A stretch of DNA of 15,823 bases from Baffinella frigidus (Eukaryota; Cryptophyceae; Cryptomonadales; Baffinellaceae), in NCBI GenBank assembly GCA_026770585.1, contig MU646495.1, forward strand, positions 114,134 to 129,956. Direction: 5' to 3'. This document shows, one piece after another, positions 6,801-11,836 of the stretch. The notes below the pieces were generated by a model. That model was not told the DNA's origin. It saw only the letters and a list, made by a program, of their open reading frames with translations, and did no database searches. Position numbers and translations under genes: made by a program. Position 1 is the stretch's first letter, and each line of letters opens with the position of its first letter.

Positions 6801-9288
6801 AATGGCTCGTCCTAAACACCCAAACAAACTCTAACCGCAGGAGCAAGGACATGCGTCTCGCGGCAACAGGGAGCACTACCATGGTAGACGCAGACCGCAT
6901 CATCCTGAAGCGCGTGACCCTCACGGGATCGCCCTTCCGCATCCACCGCGCCACGGTCCCACCCCGCGTTTTTTCTTTCTCACGGTCAAGAGCTGTTTTC
7001 TCATCCGGACGAGTGTTTCATTCAAACACTCGCTCCCATAGGGAATTGGGGCCTTTCTTTCCAGAATTAGGCTAACGGTTCCAATTCCATAAGGCGGACC
7101 GCATCATCCTGAAGCGCGTGATTCTACCGGGACCCCCCTCCCGCATCCACCGCGCCGCGGTCCCACCCCGTCCCGCCAGGGCCTTATCCCTGCGCACCAA
7201 CCTTAATGGTTGAGCGAAAGTCTCACTGCACACACACGGTGGCGGCGAGTGCTTAATTAGAATACTCGCTCCCATAGGGAATTGGAGCCTTTTCTTCAGG
7301 AGTTAGGCTAACGGCTCCAATTCCATAAGGCGGGGTGTATCTAAGCCCTGAAGCGCGTGATTCTACCGGGATCGCCCTTCCGCATCCACCGCGCCACGGT
7401 CCCACCCCGCGTTTTTTCTTTCTCACGGTCAAGAGCTGTTTTCTCATCCGGACGAGTGTTTAATTCAAACACTCGCTCCCATATGGAGTTGGGGCCTTTC
7501 TATCCAGAATTAGGCTAACGGCTCCAATTCCACAAGGCGGGGTGTATCTAAGCCCTGAAGCGCGTGATTCCAACGGGATCGCCTATCTGCATCCACCGCG
7601 CGACGGTCCCACCCCGCCGAGGATTTACGATGATTTAATTTCACCCCATTTAATTTAAATACTCGCTCCCATAGGGAATTGGAGCCTTTCCTTGGAATTA
7701 TGCCAGCGGCTCTGATTCTGTACGTGCGGGGGGTGTATATAAGCACGCGCGACGATCTCACCCCTACCGTAGTCGGTACCGTATGCTAGACCCCCCCTGC
7801 GATTGAATAGGTTGGGTCCCTTGACCCAACCCTCGACGAGGACCGACATCACTTCCACGGTGCCGTGTGGTGAACAATCTCATCCTGGCGATTGCTTGAT
7901 TCCAATACTCGCTCCCGTAGGGAATTGGAGCCGTTCCTTCAGAAATGACGCTAACGGCTCCAATTCCATACGGGCGAGGGGGTATCCCTTAAGCGGCCTG
8001 GGGGTCAAAATTGACCCCCAAGAGGTCCTAGGCAGGTCCTAGGGCCCTACCGTAGGGCGTATACGCCTACTCGCCACTTCAAGGATATAACTTAACTTGT
8101 CGCCCTGGTGTGGTAGGTGGTGGTGCGGTGGATGTTCAACCACGCGTCAGACGTCCTCGCGTCCGCCGGCTCAATCTCAGAACGCGACGTTTCGTTTCGC
8201 AGTACTAAATTAACGTGAGCTTTCCGGCGAACCGCAGCTCCTCGTCCTTTCCACGTCCGGGCTTTCAAGGTGTCCGAACGCCCCGGTACAAAATGAAAAA
8301 CGAGTCTTATATCCGAAATTTCCACATATGACCTGGCGTGGGGGGGGGTCCGGTGGATGACCAACCACGCGTCAGACCACTCGCTCCCATTGGGAATTGG
8401 AGCCGTTCCTTCAGAAATGACGCTAACGGCTCCAATTCCACACGGGCGGGGGGAGGAAATAACCTAACTTTTCACCCTGGGTAGGTGGTGGTGCGGTGGA
8501 TGTTCAACCACGCGTCAGACGTCCTCGCGCTCGCGGGCTCGAAGCTCTTCACGAAGCTCGGGCTCGAGGGCGAGATCACGGGGCCGCTCGGGACGCATGG
8601 TTTGATGAAGTGTGTGTTCAGCACCATGTCCCAGGTGCCTTACCCCTCAACCCGAAATCGGAAACCCGAAACTCGAAACTCGAAACCCGAAACCCGAAAC
8701 CCGAAACCCGAAACACGAAACTCTAAACCCTACACCCTACACCCTGCACCCTACACCCTACACCCTAAACCCTTAATCCCAAATCCTAAACCTGACACCC
8801 TAAACCCTACACCCTACACCCTACACCCTACACCCTACACCCTGTGACACTCGACCCACCTTCCCTCGACCTGTCTGCCATCATCTTCCCTCTGCAATCC
8901 GAGCTGTGCAGGGGTACCTCGCTCACAAGAACCCCCCCACCCCCCCTAGGACCACCACAGGGCCCTAGGCATAGGGCTACTGTAGGGTCCTAGGGGGGGG
9001 CGGTTTCTTATCAGCGAGGTACCCCTGTAGCTGCCCCCCCTTGACGTTGACGCGCGTGTGCCCATCCGCTGTGTGGCCCTGACCTGTCTTGCGGCATCTC
9101 TCCGATGCAATCCAAGCTGTCCACCGTTGACCTCTTTGAGAGAAATCCGGATCCAATGGCTCAAACGCGCGTGTCGTCCGCATCAGGCGATTTCGCACAA
9201 GGACACGGTGCTGCTGCACCTCTACAAGCGAGTCTTCCCGAGCGTGCCCGACGAGCCCGTCGAGACAGAGACAGACGAGTCAGGCTGA
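825..9288 (+). CDS. TSR1: TSR1, pre-rRNA-processing protein, C-terminal part in ten short exons
   Basis: TSR1 is a GTPase-like factor related to BMS1 that binds pre-40S particles and acts in late small-subunit maturation. Proposed exons: 825-899, 1146-1208, 2197-2292, 3220-3315, 4311-4409, 5254-5346, 6100-6155, 6841-6955, 8485-8634, 9187-9288 (TGA at 9286). All borders are GT..AG. All junctions are phase 0 except 6155/6841, where CG joins G to make an Arg codon. The spliced frame is open for 314 residues. Family landmarks appear in order: TSWDPGEDLPQ, then EYKRTFQYRDF, then KRSVLNM joined to VLDRHP, then AFRRFRACP, IFSHAA, QATVYAP, DADRIILKRVTLTGSPF, VVVRWMF, GPLGTHGLMKCVF and HKDTVLLHLYKRVFP. 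This collinearity fits TSR1 better than BMS1. The N-terminal part is missing and should lie upstream. The end differs from most family members: the usual KW after the last FP is absent and an acidic tail ends the protein. Individual splice sites are inferred; the donor at 6956 (GTCCCA) is weak. Confidence 0.92.
900..1145 (+). repeat. TSR1 intron made almost entirely of telomere-like repeat
   Basis: The 246-nt intron begins GTAAACCCTAAACC directly after the exon and continues as CCCTAAA, CCCTGAA and CCCCAAA variants to the acceptor CTCCCACAG. The repeat therefore reaches both splice sites. From 1062 on the unit becomes a regular CCCCAAA array. Confidence 0.88.
1374..1626 (+). repeat. Copies of TSR1 exon 1146-1208 3' end with donor
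   Basis: The exon's last ~29 nt plus donor (CGCTCAAACAG|GTT) recur at 1374-1402 and 1593-1621. Shorter pieces ending CAG|GTTACTATCCC or CAG|GTTGCGAG lie near 1424-1440, 1458-1470 and 1488-1505. The preceding block beginning GATAGATGG is also present twice (1324 and 1528). All copies are in direct orientation downstream of the real exon. Confidence 0.82.
1703..1849. repeat. Foldback element, ~147 bp imperfect inverted repeat
   Basis: The left arm begins CCAACCCTCACC and includes GCAAATCGACGATTTTCGAT, TTCAAGGGG and TTGAAGTC. The right arm is the complement in reverse order, with GACTTCAA, CCCCTTGAA, ATCGAAAATCGTCGG and GTGAGGGTTGATGG. The centre is near 1777. It lies inside a TSR1 intron and looks like a small non-coding transposon relic or a stable hairpin. 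Confidence 0.78.
1903..2014. repeat. 21-bp tandem repeats with internal palindrome
   Basis: The unit ACGGTTGAGAGTGTGTTG starts at 1903, 1924 and 1945 (period 21), with a fourth partial copy at 2000. Between them CCGTGTCCAACACG (1969-1982) pairs with CGTGTTGGACACGG (1990-2003), a perfect 14-bp stem. Confidence 0.85.
2061..2123. repeat. Perfect 22-bp inverted repeat
   Basis: GCCACTTCCCATCAGTTCCG plus TG at 2061-2082 is exactly complementary to 2102-2123. The loop carries CGGAACTGAACT, which also occurs at 2045-2056. A TACTAAT branch-point-like motif follows at 2171-2177, 20 nt before the acceptor of the exon at 2197. Confidence 0.85.
2605..2709. mobile_element. MITE family B, copy 1 (105 bp)
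   Basis: The terminal inverted repeats are TATCCCTTAAGTGGC and GCCACTTAAGGGATA. Inside are a hairpin GGCAGTCA/TGACTGCC, then a CCTAGG-like palindromic block and GGGCCCTACGGTAGGGC. There is no ORF. The flanking block 2568-2602 recurs at 3160-3193 without the element (CCCGGCACT...GGCAGGCG), which supports insertion. Other copies are at 6506, 6616 and 7983. Confidence 0.85.
2736..2840. repeat. Inverted repeat flanking G-rich telomere-like tract
   Basis: CCTTCTCAACAAGCACACGA (2736-2755) pairs with TCGTTTGCTTGTTGAGAAG (2822-2840). Between them lies a short tract GGGGTTAGGGTAGGGTTCAG in the G-rich orientation, opposite to most tracts in the window. The left arm recurs at 3192-3217 directly before the acceptor of the real exon at 3220. 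Confidence 0.75.
2911..3006 (+). repeat. 32-bp tandem repeat, three units
   Basis: Units (CCGCTTGAC..ACGTGATAGCT) start at 2911, 2943 and 2975, an exact 32-bp period. The last unit runs into GCCGCAG|GTAGCC, the first acceptor-type copy of the exon at 3220. Confidence 0.8.
2998..3150 (+). repeat. Two upstream copies of TSR1 exon 3220-3315 5' end
   Basis: Copy 1 (2998-3051) follows GCCGCAG and matches the exon's first 54 nt at about 48 positions. Five of its six differences are synonymous. Copy 2 (3091-3150) follows AAACCAG and carries seven differences over the same 54 nt. Both keep an AG|GT acceptor junction but lack the exon's 3' half, so the complete copy at 3220 is taken as the coding exon. 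Confidence 0.88.
3346..3581. mobile_element. AT-rich 236-bp element with terminal inverted repeats
   Basis: The ends are TATCCTCTAGCCGGTTT and AAACCGGCTAGAGGATA, flanked by CCAC on both sides (3342-3345 and 3582-3585), a probable 4-bp target duplication. The interior is AT-rich and T-rich, unlike its surroundings, and has no ORF. This is a non-autonomous DNA transposon by structure; the family is unknown. It sits between exon 3220-3315 and a donor-end copy of that exon at 3597. Confidence 0.82.
3597..3910 (+). repeat. Three downstream copies of TSR1 exon 3220-3315 3' end
   Basis: Copies of the exon end with donor lie at 3597-3615 (CTCGGTCCTGAACATG|GT), 3677-3711 (GAGAACAAGCGCTTGG...) and 3797-3839 (CTCCGCCACGAGAACAAGCG...). 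The last two also share the following ~70-nt intron sequence (CCTACCGATGGCCTACCGCA..), so they are one duplicated block. They are frame-disrupted relative to TSR1 beyond the donor. Confidence 0.85.
4006..4175 (+). repeat. Two upstream copies of TSR1 exon 4311-4409 5' end
   Basis: GGTCAG|GTGCTAGATGGGCAC (4039-4080) and CTGCAG|GCGCTGGATAGGCAC (4131-4174) repeat the exon start GTTCTCGACAGGCACCCC through GCAACTTCTG. The intron ends before them are also copies of each other (GTGCGATCTGAGACCTT and GTGCGTTCTGACACCTT). The second copy hits a TGA where the exon has CGG. Confidence 0.86.
4411..4775 (+). repeat. Telomere-like and degenerate C/A-rich tract in TSR1 intron
   Basis: After the donor GTAACC the intron runs through CCTGAAA, CCCGAAA, then a regular CCCCAAA array (about 4490-4600) and finally AATCCC variants. 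On the other strand it is G-rich and could form quadruplexes. It encodes only low-complexity shadow ORFs. Confidence 0.88.
4930..5206 (+). repeat. Upstream copies of intron end and 5' end of TSR1 exon 5254-5346
   Basis: The motif GTTGCC(T)TTCCGGGAGCAG, the 3' end of the real intron, recurs starting near 4932, 4982, 5033 and 5183, and the real one starts at 5234. Four of the five are spaced about 50-51 bp apart. The copy ending at 5051 also carries exon sequence (ATTTTCTCGCACGCTGCG, to about 5093). The others continue AATGAA or AATGAC. Confidence 0.85.
5444..5610 (+). repeat. Downstream copies of TSR1 exon 5254-5346 3' end with donor
   Basis: 5444-5491 repeats the last 45 nt of the exon (GGCAAGTACCTCGAGTC...) plus donor GTTCCG with four differences, all synonymous in the exon's frame. 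A shorter piece, ACGACGGTTCCGCCGCCCC, lies near 5598. Confidence 0.86.
5843..5942 (+). repeat. Telomere-like tract (CCCTAAA)n in TSR1 intron
   Basis: This is a near-regular CCCTAAA array with GAA and TAGA variants, in the same orientation as most tracts. It runs into the acceptor-type copy at 5967. Confidence 0.92.
5944..5989 (+). repeat. Upstream copy of TSR1 exon 6100-6155 5' end
   Basis: GTGCAG|CAAGCGATGGTATACG (exon part 5967-5989) repeats the real junction GTGCAG|CAAGCGACGGTGTACG with few changes. It then diverges before the rest of the exon. Confidence 0.85.
6264..6500 (+). repeat. Downstream copies of TSR1 exon 6100-6155 3' end with donor
   Basis: CCCAACACGCCAATCCTC recurs at 6264-6281 and GACGCCAATCCTCGTGTTTC with donor-side GGTACTCCCGCG at 6436 onwards. 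A third piece, GGGACTCCCCGCATCCAATC, lies at 6485-6504. They match the exon end and the first bases of its intron (GTACTCCCCGCATCCC). Confidence 0.82.
6506..6549. mobile_element. MITE family B, copy 2 (left end only)
   Basis: It begins TATCCCTTAAGTGGCGAG and carries the hairpin GGCGGTCA/TGACCGCC and AAGAGGTC. It then stops matching, so it is a truncated copy. Confidence 0.85.
6616..6720. mobile_element. MITE family B, copy 3 (105 bp)
   Basis: The left end is TATCCCTTAAGTGGCC and the right end GACCACTTGAGGGATA. The internal hairpin is GGGGTCA/TGACCCC, followed by the conserved GGTCCTAGG and GGGCCCTACGGTAGGGC blocks. GCG flanks both sides (6613-6615, 6721-6723), a possible 3-bp target duplication. 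Confidence 0.88.
6841..7620 (+). repeat. Tandem array of TSR1 exon 6841-6955 3' half plus intron start
   Basis: The block CCTGAAGCGCGTGA...CACCGCGC(C/G)(A/G)CGGTCCCACCCC starts at 6904 (real exon), 7108, 7347 and 7554 (spacing 204, 239, 207). The units include ~70-bp foldback elements. The exon part of every unit stays open in the TSR1 frame, for example KRVILPGSPFRIHRAT in the third. About 150 bp of 6943-7093 is nearly identical to 7391-7543, so at least one duplication is recent. Only the first unit has the upstream exon half and acceptor. Confidence 0.88.
7983..8087. mobile_element. MITE family B, copy 4 (105 bp)
   Basis: It starts TATCCCTTAAGCGGCC and ends CGCCACTTCAAGGATA. The internal hairpin is GGGGGTCA/TGACCCCC, with the same downstream palindromic blocks. 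Its length equals that of copies 1 and 3. Confidence 0.86.
8090..8378 (+). repeat. Two upstream copies of TSR1 exon 8485-8634 5' end
   Basis: 8090-8163 repeats the end of the real intron (AACTT.TCGCCCTGG) with GGTAG, then the exon's first ~45 nt, GTGGTGGTGCGGTGGATG onward, essentially unchanged (exon part from 8117). 8349-8378 holds a shorter decayed piece (CCGGTGGATGACCAACCACG). The stretch 8164-8348 between them has no recognisable exon. Confidence 0.87.
8640..8845 (+). repeat. Telomere-like tract in TSR1 intron
   Basis: It begins five bases after the donor at 8635 as CCCGAAA units, then changes to CCCTACA and CCCTAAA units. The unit CCCTACA dominates at 8724-8762 and 8805-8841. Confidence 0.88.
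8909..9027. mobile_element. MITE family A, copy 1 (119 bp)
   Basis: The ends are CAGGGGTACCTCGCTCACAA and its complement ...CAGCGAGGTACCCCTG. The interior is rich in short palindromes (CCCCCCTAGG, GGGCCCTAGGC, CTACTGTAGGGTCCTAGG). The flanking sequences 8866-8907 and 9079-9120 are diverged copies of each other, so the element sits inside duplicated intron sequence. GCTG occurs close to both ends. Confidence 0.86.
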
Positions 9289-9718
9289 GGACGGCGAGTG
9301 TTTGTGTACAGTGAATGAGAGAAGTGGCAGGAATCCTTCTCACGTGAAAGAACGTGGATGCACCTGCACCTTGAGAAGAGAACGAGGCTGCATGCACAGC
9401 GTGGACAACTCGGCGTGGATGCGGAATGGCGGCTGCATGTACATGGTCGTACAGGAGGATTGGTCCAGGCTGGCGCTGACGGTGTGATGTACAAGCATGA
9501 GACACGCTCGACGAGAGCGCAAGGGCTGTGTATGAATCCACTCCACCACACTACTCCATCGAGTAGCCCCGACAGCCAAGAGCTACATGAACATGGGTTG
9601 CTCGCGAATAAGGACAACACGCACCTCCCCAGGGTCCTACGGTGGGGCTAGTCCTAGCTAGTGAGCATAGGACGTCCTTAGGGGTGGTGTGTGTCCTTAA
9701 TCGAGAGGAAACCCTCTT
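9289..9718. other. 3' region of TSR1; no gene recognised
   Basis: This holds the probable TSR1 3' UTR and part of the spacer to the convergent RPN10 gene. I see no clear polyadenylation signal and no coding region. The only recognisable item is the RPN10 fragment at 9397-9431. A short palindromic CCTACGGTGGGGCTAGTCCT lies at 9638-9657. Confidence 0.5.
9397..9431 (+). pseudogene. RPN10 exon 2 fragment in opposite orientation
   Basis: CAG|CGTGGACAACTCGG then GTGGATGCGGAATGGCG matches the acceptor side and start of RPN10 exon 2 (complement of 11391-11426) over 35 nt with one mismatch. It can be translated as SVDNSAWMRNG, and the match ends soon after. It lies on the + strand, while RPN10 is on the minus strand 2 kb away. 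It is a broken duplicate, not a gene. Confidence 0.8.
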
Positions 9719-9839
9719 CAGGGGTATCTCGCTCATAAGAAACCTACCCCCCCTAGGACCCTACAGTAGGCCTATGCACAGGGCCCTATGGTGGTCCTAG
9801 CGAGGGGGTGGGCGTTTTCTCATGAGCGAGGTACCCCTG
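9719..9839. mobile_element. MITE family A, copy 2 (121 bp)
   Basis: The ends are CAGGGGTATCTCGCTCATAA and TCATGAGCGAGGTACCCCTG. The interior carries CCCCCCTAGGACCCTACAGT, AGGCCTATGC and GGTCCTAGCG. There is no ORF of its own; the apparent protein beginning MSEVPLYVNHEW starts in its right end. Confidence 0.87.
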
Positions 9840-9892
9840 TACGTGAACCACGAGTGGATCATGCGCCTGTACTTCCAGCGTTGCACCGCACC

Positions 9893-10244
9893 GACGCCAC
9901 GGCAGCAACGCTCTAGTCCCCACCCGTGCTGCCGGCGCAACGCTGGGGGTCTAGAGGGGGCGGGATCCGAGAGGTCCCCACCCATGCTGCCGACGCCACG
10001 GCAGCAAAGCTCTCATCCCTCCAGACCCACCAGCAGCGCCCACCCCCCCTGCCGCTGCTCAAGACCCGACGCGTCAGAGCAGCAGCTCCCTCCCCCCCCG
10101 CCCGCTGCTCAGACCCGACGAGCGACCTCCCCCCCCCTGCATCTGCTGAGACCCGACGCGCCCCAGCTCCAGCAACTGCGATCAAGCCCCGTGCTCCAGC
10201 TGCGGTCAAGCCCCGTGCACAACAGCGATCAAGCCCCGTGCACA
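9893..10244. repeat. Short tandem repeats in probable RPN10 3' UTR
   Basis: ATCAAGCCCCGTGC-type units recur three times at 10189-10241 at about 23-24 bp spacing. CAGACCCGACG-type units recur three times at 10059-10157. GACGCCACGGCAGCAA occurs at 9893 and near 9990. On the minus strand this lies directly behind the RPN10 stop codon. Confidence 0.7.
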
Positions 10245-10246
10245 GC

Positions 10247-11592
10247 TCACTTCTTGTCTCCCTCCTTGTCGCCCTCCTTCTTCTCCTCGTCCTGCTTCAT
10301 GCCCTCCAGCACCCCTCGCACGCGCGGGTCCGTCGTGTCCACCCCCGGGAGCGACGACAGCACGTTGTTCAGGAAGCTGGCGTCCTGCAGCAGCGCCGCC
10401 GCGCCACCGCCCCCCGCTGGTGCCGCCGCCGCTTCCTCCTGCACCGACATCGCCATGGCGAGCCGCAGCTGCTCGTCTTCGTCGTCGAGCATGGCGTCCG
10501 ACGCGCTGATGGCCGCGAGCGTGCCCGGGGACACCTCCACGCCGGGCGTCGCCACCGCGGGTGCAGCCTCCTTGGCGGGCGTTTGCGGCGCGGCCTGGTC
10601 CGCCTGCATCGACATGGCCATTGCTTGCTGCATCATGCTGTCCTCATCTGTCACCATGGCATCGCCGCCCGCCGCTGCGCCCCCCTCCGCGCCCCCCTCC
10701 GCGGCAGCCCCGCCTCCTGCCACGTTCTCGCGCTCCTGCCGTTGCCGCTCCTCCTCCGCAGAAATCCGCAGCGCCATGGCCAGCTCGGGGTCGATCGAAG
10801 GGTCCACCCCGTACTCGAAGTCCCCGCCCATCCCGCCGCCTGCCAGGGGCATGATCGAGGGGCCGCCGCCCTCGCCGTCCTGGAGGATCGGCGAGGAGAT
10901 GACGATGTCCGAGAGGATGTGGGGGCCGGGCGGGACGGTGAGGAGGTTGGAGTTGTCGTTGTTGTTGATGGCGCCAACGAAGGCCTCGAGCTTCTCCTGG
11001 TTCTCAGCCGTCTCGCCAAAGTTGATCACGTCCACCGCCACGTTGTTCTTCTTGAGCTTCTTCCCCAGCTTCACCAGATCCTTCTGGTCGTCCTCCAGCG
11101 GGCTCCCCACGAACGCGATGATGCGCTGCCGCTGGTTCTTGTTCTGCCTGTGCTTCAGGGCAAGCTGCGCCACATGGATCGTTGAGACGAAGTTCGTCTT
11201 CCCGTTGATGGTCACGCCATGCAGCGCCGTGAGGATCTTACCCAGGTCCTGAGTCGGGGTCACGAGCACCTCGGGACCGCGCCCCGCCATCGTCATGACA
11301 CCCACCGTGCTCTCAGGATTCTGCTGCGTTTTGACGTTGCAGACGAGGTTCACCGCATCCGCCTGCGACTCCATCCGCGTCGGCAGGTAGTCGCCATTCC
11401 GCATCCACTCCGAGTTGTCCACGCTGCCACGGGGCGCCGCTTCAGCAAACAAAGTCAACGGTGGAATTGCAAGTGGAAGGCAGCAGCCAGATGGAGATCC
11501 CCCACTGCCGTTTTGAATGCACAAAGAGAAGAGGATCAGGCCACTGCAGCGGGACGGAGGCCACACCAGATGACGGACGCCTCGAGCACCAT
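10247..11592 (-). CDS. RPN10: RPN10/PSMD4, 26S proteasome ubiquitin receptor
   Basis: RPN10 is a regulatory-particle subunit that binds ubiquitin chains and links lid and base. Exons on the minus strand: 11592-11567 (ATG through ATC TG) and 11423-10247 (TGA), with a 143-nt GT..AG intron, giving 400 residues. The splice restores the conserved start [19 protein letters not shown]. The von Willebrand A domain spans about residues 2-190. It is followed by three ubiquitin-interacting motifs: near 218-236 ([14 protein letters not shown]), 268-283 ([13 protein letters not shown]) and 324-340 ([14 protein letters not shown]). Three motifs is the plant-like arrangement; animals usually have two. The linkers are Gly/Ala-rich and the C-terminus is Lys/Glu-rich, as is usual. 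An unspliced reading frame extends upstream to 11773 but gives a wrong N-terminus. Confidence 0.97.
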
Positions 11593-11836
11593 GGTGCGTG
11601 ACTTGAACTGCTACCTCCGCAACCGCCTGTCCTTCAGGGGACGGGAGAGAGTGGGCAATTCGTTCCAATGAACGACTGTCGCCCCCAACGATGTGGACAG
11701 GTGGGTCGACCACTTTGGGGAAATCCACTTTCGGGTTTAGTCTCCAGTAAACAAACATTTCATCAAAAGTCAACTCAAAGTGGCGGGCCCGTCAGAACTG
11801 AGGTATTTTCACGTGCGACTACCGTTTTCTTGAGAC
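11593..11836. promoter_or_regulatory. Divergent promoter region between RPN10 and acidic-protein gene
   Basis: These 244 bp separate two start codons in head-to-head orientation. Visible motifs are CACGTG (11810-11815), CCACTTTGG and CCACTTTCG (from 11709 and 11727) with AAAGTGG in reverse at 11778, and CATCAAAAGTCAACTCAA (11761-11778). TCAAAAGTCAACT also occurs near 14279 and in reverse at 474. No TATA box is obvious. The regulatory role is inferred from position. Confidence 0.6.

Larger units (their letters stand above)
7028..8451. repeat. Six copies of a ~70-bp foldback element
   Basis: Copies begin ACTCGCTCCC at 7028, 7264, 7471, 7662, 7907 and 8379 and end with a GGCGG or GGGCG-like tail ~70 bp later. 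The arms GGAATTGGAGCCGTT and AACGGCTCCAATTCC are perfectly complementary in the 7907 and 8379 copies. The 7662 copy is the most decayed. Four lie in or next to the tandem exon array; two lie further on. Confidence 0.87.

Noticed and set aside
9822-11252. 476-residue ORF on the + strand
   Set aside because: It is antisense to RPN10, its composition is Pro/Ser/Ala-rich, and it starts inside a MITE end. RPN10 on the other strand explains the open frame.
10247-11773. 508-residue unspliced reading of RPN10
   Set aside because: The first ~110 residues are promoter and intron sequence. The spliced form restores the conserved N-terminus.
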